Assembly (NCBI GenBank): GCA_038231495.1
Contig: JBBRLG010000391.1
Span: 1-7,269, forward strand
Direction: 5' to 3'
DNA from: JBBRLG01 sp038231495
GTDB taxonomy: Bacteria > Planctomycetota > Planctomycetia > Gemmatales > Gemmataceae
Length of the DNA: 7,269 nt
Positions 1 to 7,198 of this stretch are shown here, one piece after another. The position numbers were made by a program, and so were the translations under genes. A model generated the notes under the pieces. That model had not been told where the DNA came from. It did no database searches and saw nothing but the letters and a program-made list of their open reading frames with translations. Numbering within the stretch: the first letter of the stretch is position 1; each line of letters starts with the position of its first letter.

Positions 1-135
1 GAGGCCGGGGACCGAAAACTGACAGCCGGACGATCTGCTGCCTGCCGAAAAGGCATCGATTCGGCCCCGAGGGCTTGAGAGCGCACGGAAAAACACGGGT
101 TTCCGTCACTAGCAAAAATCGAGCCGAACACTATT

Positions 136-187
136 GGACGCAACTCGTTTTACGGACGGCCTGCCGTCCGTAAAACGAATTGCGTCC
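136..187. repeat. Near-perfect palindrome (25-bp arms) downstream of gltD
   Basis: The left arm 136-160 and right arm 163-187 are reverse complements at 24 of 25 positions, separated only by CT (161-162). The single mismatch (144 against 179) is C/A on the plus strand but G/U in a minus-strand RNA, so a transcript reading out of gltD could pair along the whole stem. In the plus direction the stem is followed by CC and then five Ts (190-194), so it could act as an intrinsic terminator for a plus-strand gene lying left of the window. In the gltD direction no T-run follows directly; the nearest (115-119) is about 16 bases beyond the stem. It could equally be a REP-like or miniature mobile element, because the outer 12 bases of the right arm recur in the adjoining tandem repeat. 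The structure is seen directly; its role is inferred. Confidence 0.85.
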
Positions 188-225
188 CCTTTTTCATTCC
201 CGAATTGCGTCCCCTTTTTCATTCC
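176..225. repeat. Two perfect tandem copies of a 25-bp repeat
   Basis: Positions 176-200 and 201-225 are identical 25-base units, each running from CGAATTGCGTCC through CCTTTTTCATTCC. The first 12 bases of copy 1 are also the outer end of the right arm of the palindrome at 136-187. The same 12-base motif therefore appears three times: twice direct, and once inverted with one change at 136-147. Read in the gltD direction, each unit contains AAAAAGGGGACGCAATTCG. From memory, short GGGGAC-containing repeats next to hairpins resemble REP-type sequences mobilised by Y1 (REP-associated tyrosine) transposases; no transposase gene is present here. The array ends 10 bases short of the gltD stop codon. 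Confidence 0.9.
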
Positions 226-235
226 CTCGGTGTCA

Positions 236-1723
236 CTACGGCAAGTCACTCGCCCCCATCAGGAAGCGATCGCACTCGCGCGCGGCGCCGCGGCCCTCGT
301 TGATCGCCCACACGATGAGGCTCTGCCCGCGGCGCATGTCGCCCGCGGCGAACACGCCGTCTACGTTCGTGGCGAACTTGCCGTGGTCCGCCTGGGCGTT
401 GCTGCGACCGTCTTTCGTCACGCCGAGCTGGTCGATCAACTGGCCCTCCGGCCCGCCGAAACCCAGGGCGAACAGCACCAGTTGCGCGGGGAAAATTTGC
501 TCCGTGCCGGGCACCGCCCGCGGCGAGGTGCGGCCGTTGTCCTTGACCCACTCCACGCGCGTCGTGTGGATTTCCTGGACCTGGCCACTGGCGTCGCCCA
601 CGAACTTCGTCGTCTGCACGGCATAACGCCGCGGGTCGCCGCCGAAGAGCGCGCTCGCCTCCTCCTGGCCGTAGTCCAGGCGGTAAACCTTCGGCCACTG
701 CGGCCAGGGGTTGTCCGCAGCCCGCGCTTCCGGCGGCATCGGCACGATTTCCAGTTGCAGAATGCTCTTGCAGCCGTGGCGCAGGGAAGTGCCGACGCAG
801 TCGGTGCCCGTGTCGCCGCCGCCCAGCACGATTACGTCCTTGCCCTTGCCGGACAGGTAGCGACCGTCCGCGTGGTTGCTGTCCAGCAAGCTCTTGGTGT
901 TGGCGTGCAAAAACTCCATTGCGAAATGGATGCCGTGCAGGTTGCGGCCCTCGGTGCGGGCGAAGAAGTCGTTGGGCCGCGTCGCGCCACCGCACAGCAC
1001 TACCGCGTCGTGCTCGTCGCGCAGCTGCGCCGCCGGGTAGTCCTTGCCGACCTCGCAGCTGGTGACGAACGCGACGCCCTCCGCCTTCAGCAGATCGACG
1101 CGCCGCTGGACGATGCGCTTGTCGAGCTTCATGTTCGGGATGCCGTACATCAACAGGCCGCCGATGCGGTCGGCCCGCTCGAAGACCGTGACGAGGTGTC
1201 CCGCGCGGTTCAGCTGGGCCGCACACGCCAAACCGGCCGGGCCGGAGCCGACGACGGCCACTTTTTTGCCGGTGCGCACGGGCGGCGGTTCGGGGACGAC
1301 CCAACCTTCTTCAAAGCCCTTATCGATGATGGAGCATTCGATGTTCTTGATGGTGACGGGCGGTTCGCTGATGCCGAGGACGCACGACCCCTCGCACGGC
1401 GCGGGACAGACGCGGCCCGTGAATTCCGGGAAGTTGTTGGTCTTGTGCAGGCGCTCCAATGCCTCTTTCCACAGTCCGCGGTAAACGAGGTCGTTAAACT
1501 CCGGAATGAGGTTGTTGACCGGGCAGCCGGACGCCATGCCTTCGATGAGCGTGCCGGTGTGGCAGAATGGCACGCCGCAGTCCATGCAGCGGGCACCCTG
1601 TTGGGCCAGGACCGTCGCGTCGGTGTGGGCGTGGAACTCGCCCCAGGAACCGACGCGCTCGGCGGGCGCCTGGACCAGCGGTAGCTCTCGTGCGTATTCC
1701 AGAAAACCGGTGGGCTTTCCCAT
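236..1723 (-). CDS. gltD: Glutamate synthase [NADPH] small (beta) subunit GltD
   Basis: This is the 495-residue flavoprotein subunit of glutamate synthase. It oxidises NADPH at FAD and passes electrons through [4Fe-4S] centres to FMN in GltB in the cytoplasm. The N-terminal ferredoxin-like part carries the cysteine motifs C46-x2-C49-x4-C54 with C67, and C106-x3-C110-x3-C114, as expected for its iron-sulfur clusters. The FAD-binding GxGxxG is at 159-164 (VVGSGPAGLACA). The NADPH-binding region is at about 297-310 (VIVLGGGDTGTDC). The C-terminal FAD contact segment, with AAGDMRRGQSL, is at 459-469. Length matches the family (about 470-500). The start ATG at 1723 is preceded by GAGGG (1731-1735) with a 7-base spacer. 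The gene is last in the operon, 19 bp after the 88-codon gene rather than directly after gltB. No truncation or missing key residue was seen. Identification is secure from whole-length family resemblance. Confidence 0.97.
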   Translation of the reverse strand: MGKPTGFLEYARELPLVQAPAERVGSWGEFHAHTDATVLAQQGARCMDCGVPFCHTGTLIEGMASGCPVNNLIPEFNDLVYRGLWKEALERLHKTNNFPEFTGRVCPAPCEGSCVLGISEPPVTIKNIECSIIDKGFEEGWVVPEPPPVRTGKKVAVVGSGPAGLACAAQLNRAGHLVTVFERADRIGGLLMYGIPNMKLDKRIVQRRVDLLKAEGVAFVTSCEVGKDYPAAQLRDEHDAVVLCGGATRPNDFFARTEGRNLHGIHFAMEFLHANTKSLLDSNHADGRYLSGKGKDVIVLGGGDTGTDCVGTSLRHGCKSILQLEIVPMPPEARAADNPWPQWPKVYRLDYGQEEASALFGGDPRRYAVQTTKFVGDASGQVQEIHTTRVEWVKDNGRTSPRAVPGTEQIFPAQLVLFALGFGGPEGQLIDQLGVTKDGRSNAQADHGKFATNVDGVFAAGDMRRGQSLIVWAINEGRGAARECDRFLMGASDLP

Positions 1724-1730
1724 GTCACAA

Positions 1731-1735
1731 CCCTC
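1731..1735 (-). promoter_or_regulatory. Ribosome-binding site of gltD
   Basis: The minus-strand GAGGG lies 7 bases before the gltD ATG, within the 19-bp gap after the 88-codon gene. gltD therefore keeps its own initiation signal and does not depend on translational coupling to the small gene placed upstream of it. Confidence 0.75.
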
Positions 1736-1742
1736 GGATCAC

Positions 1743-2009
1743 TTACCAATTATGCCGAACTAATATCCGATCGTATTCCGACCGGTACTTGGCAAGGTCC
1801 AGATCGGCTTCCATCAGGTCGCAAGCAACTTGAAACGGCTCCGAGTGATAGAATATATCACTCCCGCTGCCACGAGGCCGGCACTCCTCGATCCTCTCAC
1901 GAAACCTATCACTCTTTTGCTCAGCTTTTTCAGGCTTGAGGCCGTGGAACTCGACCAAGCAATCCTCGACTACTTCCCAGAATGCTTCCTTGACTTTTTC
2001 ATTTATCAT
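1743..2009 (-). CDS. Small protein of unknown family, candidate partner/antitoxin of the ART-like protein
   Basis: This gene encodes an 88-residue protein whose family I do not recognise by name. It is charged and mostly helical in appearance. Residues 1-43 look like one or two amphipathic helices rich in Glu, Lys and Arg (AFWEVVEDCLVEFHGL, then EKAEQKSDRFRERIEE). A short Gly/Ser/Pro-rich turn follows (44-50). The C-terminal part is SDIFYHSEPFQVACDL, then DLDLAKYRSEYDRIL. No signal peptide, membrane segment or obvious DNA-binding motif is seen. Its ATG overlaps the stop of the ART-like gene (ATGA, 2006-2009), and an AAGAGG at 2018-2023 sits 8 bases upstream. Tight coupling of a small charged protein to a DUF3990-like protein suggests an antitoxin, immunity or specificity partner; this is inferred from context only. 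Local GC is about 50% (149 of 300 in 1741-2040), well below the flanking glt genes. Confidence 0.8.
   Translation of the reverse strand: MINEKVKEAFWEVVEDCLVEFHGLKPEKAEQKSDRFRERIEECRPRGSGSDIFYHSEPFQVACDLMEADLDLAKYRSEYDRILVRHNW
2006..2009 (-). other. ATGA stop/start overlap coupling the two small genes
   Basis: On the minus strand the TGA stop of the 171-codon gene and the ATG start of the 88-codon gene share the four bases ATGA. This is a typical translational-coupling arrangement and argues that the two proteins are produced together in a fixed ratio. The downstream gene also has an AAGAGG Shine-Dalgarno site inside the end of the upstream gene (2018-2023). Confidence 0.85.
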
Positions 2010-2521
2010 GGGAGTCGCCTCTTAGGACTACGATCTAACACCGCGGTCGCCGTCGAAGTATGGAAACCGATTTGATCGGAATCAGGAATCGCATAACGCC
2101 TTCGCCACGACGCGGTAACCGGGCCGACAACTATATCGTACCAATCGCCCTTGGGTATCTTACCATGCGCGCCTCCTACCCGTGCGTGGGAGACAAAGCT
2201 CCAGTAGTCCTCGGCATCAGAGCGCCCGCGCACGAACCAGAGGCTATCCAGGACAGCTAGCTTCTTCCGATCAACGTCGAAGCATATCACTGCGGGAGAC
2301 CCACCTAGCCGGACGGCTAACTGCCTTGCCCAGTCCCGCGCTTGCTTCTCCTTGGTGGTTGTATAGAATCCTTGACCAAAATCGGTATCGACACGCCCAT
2401 GAAAAGGGTTAATTGCCGCCAATAGGGATGGCACATGAACAGTCAGCGTCCCGTGGTACAACTTGATAGTCTGATTCGTCCACACAACTGGACGTGGCAC
2501 CCGCGCAAGCGGTCTGGCCAT
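2006..2521 (-). CDS. DUF3990-like protein, putative ADP-ribosyltransferase-fold enzyme
   Basis: This 171-residue protein matches, from memory, the pattern of the DUF3990 family, which is thought to have an ADP-ribosyltransferase (ART) fold and often sits in toxin-antitoxin-like gene pairs. Motifs seen in order are: KLYHGT at 20-25 (the usual opening YHG strand), DFGQGFYTTT at 47-56, QARDWA at 60-65, YDIVVGPV at 128-135, and DQIGFHTSTATAVLD at 149-163. By analogy with H-Y-(E/Q) ARTs, H23, Y53 and Q150 or D149 are candidate NAD-binding or catalytic residues; this is inference. The first 18 residues are an Arg/Pro-rich extension before the fold. The start is nevertheless supported by GAGGAG (2528-2533) 6 bases upstream. 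No signal peptide or membrane segment is seen, so it is probably cytoplasmic. It starts 26 bp after gltB and overlaps the next gene by 4 bases. GC is about 57% over 2041-2520, lower than gltB. Function and substrate are unproven; it may be a toxin or a regulatory modifier. Confidence 0.82.
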   Translation of the reverse strand: MARPLARVPRPVVWTNQTIKLYHGTLTVHVPSLLAAINPFHGRVDTDFGQGFYTTTKEKQARDWARQLAVRLGGSPAVICFDVDRKKLAVLDSLWFVRGRSDAEDYWSFVSHARVGGAHGKIPKGDWYDIVVGPVTASWRRRYAIPDSDQIGFHTSTATAVLDRSPKRRLP

Positions 2522-2527
2522 GCTCTA

Positions 2528-2533
2528 CTCCTC
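2528..2533 (-). promoter_or_regulatory. Strong ribosome-binding site of the DUF3990-like gene
   Basis: The minus-strand GAGGAG is placed 6 bases before the ATG at 2521, inside the 26-bp gltB-to-small-gene gap. It fixes the start at residue M1 even though the recognisable fold begins only near residue 19. It also shows that the inserted gene does not rely on read-through coupling from gltB. Confidence 0.75.
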
Positions 2534-2547
2534 GGCCGGAGGTGTCT

Positions 2548-5500
2548 CTACTTCCCTCCCACGCGCGCCAGATCGTGTGCATTCTCCTCGAACGCCGCCA
2601 TCACCGCCTCGTCGTCCGACAACCCGTCCAGCTTGAAACGCTTCTGCGTCTCGATCACCCGCCGGTAGTCGTTGGGGTAAACCTTGACGAACTTCGGCCG
2701 GAACTTGTCCCAGCGCTGCAGCAGGCGCAAGGGGCGCTCACTGCCGGTGTACTCGTAGAACGCCCGCAGTAGGGATTGCACCTCGGCCACGTCCGCTTCT
2801 TCCTCCAACGGGAAGAGCTGCACCATCTCCCGGTTACAGTTGTTCGGGAAGCTGCCGTCTTCGTCGAAGACGTAGGCGATGCCGCCCGACATGCCGGCGG
2901 CGAAGTTCTTGCCCGTCGGCCCCAGCACGACCACCCGGCCGGCCGTCATGTACTCGCAGCCGTGGTCCCCCACCGCGAGGACGACCGCGTTGACCCCGCT
3001 GTTGCGGACGCAAAAACGCTCGCCGGCCATGCCGCGGACATAAACCTCCCCGCTCGTCGCCCCGTAGAACGCCACGTTGCCGATGAGCACGTTATCCATC
3101 GCGCGGAACGTCGCGTCCGGCGGCGGATAGATAATAATCTTGCCGCCCGACAGCCCCTTGCCGACGTAATCGTTGGCGTCGCCTTCCAGGATCAGTGTCA
3201 CGCCCGACGGCACGAATGCCCCAAAGCTCTGGCCCGCCGAACCCTTGAACGTCAGGCGGATCGTGTCGGCGGGCAGGCCGGCGGCGCCGTAGCGGCGCGT
3301 GATCGCGCTGCCGAGCATCGTGCCGACGACGCGGTTGATGTTGCGGATCGGCAGCACCGCCGTCACGGGCGTTCCGTGTTCCAGGGCCGGTTGGCACAGC
3401 GGGATCAGCGTTGTGCGGTCCAGGGCCGCGTCGAGGCTGTGGTCCTGGTCCTGGCTGTGGTAGCGGCCGACCTCCGGTCCCACCGGCGGCTGGTAGAAGA
3501 TGGGCGCGAAGTCCAGGCCGCCCACCTTGTAATGGTCCACTGCCGCCGCAGTCTCCAGGCGCTCGCTATGGCCGATCATCTCTTCAAACGTGCGATAGCC
3601 CAGTTGCGCCATTAGCTCGCGCACTTCCAGCGCGATGAAGCGCATGAAGTTGACGACGTGATCGGGGTCGCCGGCGAACTTCTTGCGCAGCTGCGGGTCC
3701 TGCGTCGCCACGCCGACCGGGCAGGTGTTGAGGTGGCAGACGCGCATCATGACGCAGCCCAGCGCCACCAGCGGGGCGGTGGCGAAGCCGAACTCTTCGG
3801 CCCCGAGGAGCGCCCCGATGACCACGTCTCGGCCGGTCTTGAGTTGACCGTCCACCTCGACGACAATGCGGCTGCGCAGGTTGTTGAGCAAGAGCGTCTG
3901 GTGCTTTTCGGCCAAACCCAACTCCCAGGGCGCGCCAGCGTGCTTGATGCTCGTCAACGGCGACGCGCCCGTGCCGCCGTCGTGGCCGCTGATAAGCACC
4001 ACGTCGGCATGGGCCTTGGACACGCCCGCCGCGATGGTGCCGACGCCGACCTCCGCCACCAGCTTGACGCTGATGCGCGCTTGCGGGTTGCCGTTCTTGA
4101 GGTCGTGAATCAACTCGGCCAGGTCTTCGATGCTATAGATGTCGTGGTGCGGCGGCGGCGAGATCAGGCCCACGCCCGGCGTCGAGTGCCGGACCTTGGC
4201 AATCCACGGGTAAACCTTGCTGCCGGGCAACTGGCCACCTTCGCCGGGTTTCGCACCCTGCGCCATCTTGATCTGTAGCTCGCGGGCGTTGACCAGGTAC
4301 TCGCTGGTGACGCCGAAACGGCCGGACGCCACCTGCTTGATGGCACTATTCTTCGAGTCGCCGCGCTCGTTGGTCCAGTGGTAGCGCGCCGGGTCCTCGC
4401 CGCCCTCGCCGGTGTTGCTCTTGCCGCCGATGCGGTTCATGGCGATCGCCAACGTCTCGTGCGCCTCCTGGCTGATCGAGCCGTACGACATCGCGCCGGA
4501 CTTGAACCGCCGCACGATCTTCTCGACCGCTTCGACCTCCTCAATCGGGATCGGCTCGTTGGCCAGCTTGATGCCGAACAGGCCGCGCAGGGTGCAAAGC
4601 CGTTTCGCCTGGTTGTTGACGAGGGCGCTGTACTCCTTGAACACTTTGTAATTGTTCGAGCGGACGGCGTGTTGCAACTTGTGGATCGTCTCCGGGTTGA
4701 ACAGGTGGTACTCGCCCTCGCGGCGGTACTGGTACTGACCGCCGGCGTCGAGCGTGTGGCCGTTGAGCGAGCGGTCCGGGTACGCGCGGGCGTGCCGCTC
4801 CCAGGCTTCGGCGGCGATCACGTCCAGGCCGACACCCGACACCCGCGACGCCGTCCGGGTGAAATAACGATCGATCACGTCGTTGTTCAAACCCACCGCT
4901 TCAAAGATCTGAGCGCCGCAATAACTCTGCGCGGTCGAGATGCCCATCTTGGACATGACCTTCATGACGCCCTTGCCGACCGCCTTGATGTAGTGCTTGA
5001 CCGCCTTGTCGGGGTCGATGTCCTTGAGCATTCCTTGCCGAATCATGTCGTCGAGCGTCTCGAACGCCAGGTAGGGGTTGATGGCCCCGGCCCCGTAGCC
5101 GATCAAGAGCGCGAAGTGATGCACCTCGCGCGGCTCGCCGCTTTCCAGCACGAGGCCGACCTTGGTGCGCGTCCCCTCGCGGATCAGGTGGTGATGCACG
5201 CCGGCGACGGCCAGCAGCGCCGGGATCGGCGCCAGGGTGCGGTCGCTGCCGCGGTCGGACAGGAGGATGAAGTCGTTGCCCGACTCCACCGCCGCGCTCA
5301 CGTTCTGGAACAACTCGACCAGCGCCCGGTCCAGCCCCGCCGCCCCTTCCTTGACGGGATACAGGATTGACAGCGTGATCGATTTGAACTCCTGCGGCCC
5401 GCGGCCGTCGAGGCGGCGCAGCTTTTCCAGCTCGTCGTTCTTGAGGATCGGCGAGTTCAGTTTGATCTGCCGGGCCGAGCGCGGCGTCGGTTGGAGCAGG

Positions 5501-7173
5501 TTGTACTCCGAGCCGATGGTGGTCTCCATCGACATGATGATCTCTTCGCGGATGCAGTCCACCGGCGGGTTGGTGACTTGCGCGAACAGCTGCTTGAAGT
5601 AGCCGTAGAGCAGCTGCGGCTTGTCCGAAAGGACTGCGAGCGCCGCGTCGTTGCCCATCGAGCCGACCGCCTCGTTGCCATCCGCGGCCATCGGCGCGAG
5701 CAGGATTTTCAAGTCCTCGGTGGTGTAGCCGAACGCGCGCTGGCGCAGGAGGACGTTGGCGTGGTCCGGCTCGACTTCCACGTCGCCGGCCGGCAGCTGG
5801 TCCATCGAGACGATGTTGTCGCGTAGCCACTCGGCATAGGGGTGTTCCGCGGCAATCTTGTCCTTCAGTTCATCGTCGCCGATGATGCGGCCCTGTTCCA
5901 GGTCCACGAGGAACATGCGCCCCGGCTGCAACCGGCCCTTGCGCAGCACGCGCTCGGGCGGAATGTCGAGGACGCCCACCTCGGACGCCATGATGACCAG
6001 GTCGTCCTTGGTGACGTAGTAGCGCGACGGCCGCAAGCCGTTGCGGTCGAGGACCGCGCCGATGCGCAGGCCGTCGGTGAAGGCGATCGACGCCGGGCCG
6101 TCCCACGGCTCCATGAGGCAGGAGTGAAATTCGTAGAACGCCTTCTTGGCGCCGCTCATGTTCGGGTCGCCGCCCCACGGCTCCGGGATCATCATCATGA
6201 CCGCGTGCGGCAGCGACCGGCCGCCGAGGACCAGCAGTTCCAGGGCGTTGTCGAACATCGCCGAATCGCTGCCCGTCTCGTCGATGACCGGCAGAACTTT
6301 TTCGAGGTCCGCACCGAACAACTCGGAGCGGAACATTTTCTCGCGGGCGCGCATCCAGTTGACGTTGCCGCGAAGCGTGTTGATTTCGCCGTTGTGGCAG
6401 ACGTAGCGGTAAGGGTGCGCCCGCGCCCAGGTCGGGAACGTGTTGGTGCTGAAGCGCGAATGGACGAGCGCCAGCGCCGATTCCAGGTCGGCGTCCAGCA
6501 AGTCGGGGAAGTACGGCCCCAGCTGCGGCGAGTTGAGCATACCCTTGTAAATGAGCGTCTTGTACGACAGGCTCGGTATGTAGAACATGCCGCACTGGGC
6601 GATGCCGGAGGCGCGCACGAGGTTCTCGACGCGCTTGCGGATGACGTACAGCTTGCGCTCGAACGCCAGACCGTCGTTGCCCAGGTGGCGCAGTGCCTCG
6701 TCGCGGCGGCCGATGAAGATTTGCCGCATCACCGGCTCGGCGGACTTCGCGGTCGGGCCGATCTGGCGGTTGTCGGTCGGCACCGTGCGCCAGCCGAGGA
6801 CGACCTGCCCCTCTTCGCGGACGACCTGCTCGAACAGGCCTTCGCAATGCTGCCGGTCGTGGGCGTCGGTCGGCAAAAAGACCATGCCGACGCCGTACGC
6901 GCCGTAGTCGGGCAGGCGCAATTTGAATTGCTCGGCCACTTTCGCCAGGAAGCGGTGCGGCATCTGCACGACGATGCCGGCGCCGTCGCCGGTGTTCTTC
7001 TCGCAGCCGCACGCGCCGCGGTGCTCCAGGTTTACGAGAACCTGGATCGCGTTCTGGACGATGGCGTGCGATTTACGGCCCTTGATGTCAACGACGAAGC
7101 CGACGCCGCAGGCGTCGTGCTCGAAGCCGGGGTCGTACAGACCTTGCTTGACGGGAAGTTCGCCCGGTGTCAT
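2548..7173 (-). CDS. gltB: Glutamate synthase [NADPH] large (alpha) subunit GltB
   Basis: This is the 1541-residue catalytic subunit of glutamate synthase. It converts L-glutamine plus 2-oxoglutarate to two L-glutamates, using electrons received from GltD, in the ammonia-assimilation (GS-GOGAT) pathway. It begins with a short propeptide, and Cys22 (in HDACGVGFV) is the expected N-terminal nucleophile after processing. The class II glutamine amidotransferase domain runs to about residue 430 and includes CHNGEINTLRGN from Cys259. The central linking domain is at about 480-790. The FMN-binding synthase domain is at about 850-1240, with KSGAMSYGSIS near 890 and SGHDGGTGASP around H1064. The [3Fe-4S] ligands are Cys1140-x5-Cys1146-x4-Cys1151. 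The C-terminal GXGXG beta-helix domain is at about 1280-1480, including KGLSGGKIIIYPP. Length is close to the family norm (about 1480-1550). The ATG at 7173 has GAGG (7182-7185) 8 bases upstream. It is first in the operon. No frameshift or missing key residue was seen. Confidence 0.98.
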   Translation of the reverse strand: MTPGELPVKQGLYDPGFEHDACGVGFVVDIKGRKSHAIVQNAIQVLVNLEHRGACGCEKNTGDGAGIVVQMPHRFLAKVAEQFKLRLPDYGAYGVGMVFLPTDAHDRQHCEGLFEQVVREEGQVVLGWRTVPTDNRQIGPTAKSAEPVMRQIFIGRRDEALRHLGNDGLAFERKLYVIRKRVENLVRASGIAQCGMFYIPSLSYKTLIYKGMLNSPQLGPYFPDLLDADLESALALVHSRFSTNTFPTWARAHPYRYVCHNGEINTLRGNVNWMRAREKMFRSELFGADLEKVLPVIDETGSDSAMFDNALELLVLGGRSLPHAVMMMIPEPWGGDPNMSGAKKAFYEFHSCLMEPWDGPASIAFTDGLRIGAVLDRNGLRPSRYYVTKDDLVIMASEVGVLDIPPERVLRKGRLQPGRMFLVDLEQGRIIGDDELKDKIAAEHPYAEWLRDNIVSMDQLPAGDVEVEPDHANVLLRQRAFGYTTEDLKILLAPMAADGNEAVGSMGNDAALAVLSDKPQLLYGYFKQLFAQVTNPPVDCIREEIIMSMETTIGSEYNLLQPTPRSARQIKLNSPILKNDELEKLRRLDGRGPQEFKSITLSILYPVKEGAAGLDRALVELFQNVSAAVESGNDFILLSDRGSDRTLAPIPALLAVAGVHHHLIREGTRTKVGLVLESGEPREVHHFALLIGYGAGAINPYLAFETLDDMIRQGMLKDIDPDKAVKHYIKAVGKGVMKVMSKMGISTAQSYCGAQIFEAVGLNNDVIDRYFTRTASRVSGVGLDVIAAEAWERHARAYPDRSLNGHTLDAGGQYQYRREGEYHLFNPETIHKLQHAVRSNNYKVFKEYSALVNNQAKRLCTLRGLFGIKLANEPIPIEEVEAVEKIVRRFKSGAMSYGSISQEAHETLAIAMNRIGGKSNTGEGGEDPARYHWTNERGDSKNSAIKQVASGRFGVTSEYLVNARELQIKMAQGAKPGEGGQLPGSKVYPWIAKVRHSTPGVGLISPPPHHDIYSIEDLAELIHDLKNGNPQARISVKLVAEVGVGTIAAGVSKAHADVVLISGHDGGTGASPLTSIKHAGAPWELGLAEKHQTLLLNNLRSRIVVEVDGQLKTGRDVVIGALLGAEEFGFATAPLVALGCVMMRVCHLNTCPVGVATQDPQLRKKFAGDPDHVVNFMRFIALEVRELMAQLGYRTFEEMIGHSERLETAAAVDHYKVGGLDFAPIFYQPPVGPEVGRYHSQDQDHSLDAALDRTTLIPLCQPALEHGTPVTAVLPIRNINRVVGTMLGSAITRRYGAAGLPADTIRLTFKGSAGQSFGAFVPSGVTLILEGDANDYVGKGLSGGKIIIYPPPDATFRAMDNVLIGNVAFYGATSGEVYVRGMAGERFCVRNSGVNAVVLAVGDHGCEYMTAGRVVVLGPTGKNFAAGMSGGIAYVFDEDGSFPNNCNREMVQLFPLEEEADVAEVQSLLRAFYEYTGSERPLRLLQRWDKFRPKFVKVYPNDYRRVIETQKRFKLDGLSDDEAVMAAFEENAHDLARVGGK

Positions 7174-7181
7174 GTCGCCAT

Positions 7182-7185
7182 CCTC
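7182..7185 (-). promoter_or_regulatory. Ribosome-binding site of gltB
   Basis: The minus-strand GAGG lies 8 bases before the gltB ATG at 7173. An alternative ATG at 7181 is in another frame and meets a stop after three codons (ATG GCG ACA TGA, overlapping the true start), so 7173 is preferred. No convincing -35/-10 pair could be picked out in the short stretch between this site and the hairpin repeats. Confidence 0.7.
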
Positions 7186-7198
7186 ATAACTAACTCTT

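Noticed and set aside
44..65. Six-base inverted repeat GCCGAA/TTCGGC
   Set aside because: It is too short, with a 10-base loop, and is expected by chance in GC-rich sequence.
85..106. Small hairpin (7-bp stem 85-91/100-106, 8-base loop) near the window's left end
   Set aside because: The stem is weak and AT-containing, with no T-run directly after it on either strand. It is within chance expectation, and no gene is present in 1-135 to which it could belong.
134..1684. Long plus-strand reading frame (516 codons) opposite gltD
   Set aside because: It lies antisense to a fully recognisable gltD, is rich in Arg, Ala, Val and Asp in the way GC-rich shadow frames are, and starts inside the palindrome. 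No family resemblance was seen.
7186..7198. Possible -10-like AT-rich stretch (minus-strand GAGTTAGTTATG) before gltB
   Set aside because: It has no matching -35 at a suitable spacing and lies almost on top of the ribosome-binding site, so it would leave a very short leader. It is not strong enough to call a promoter.
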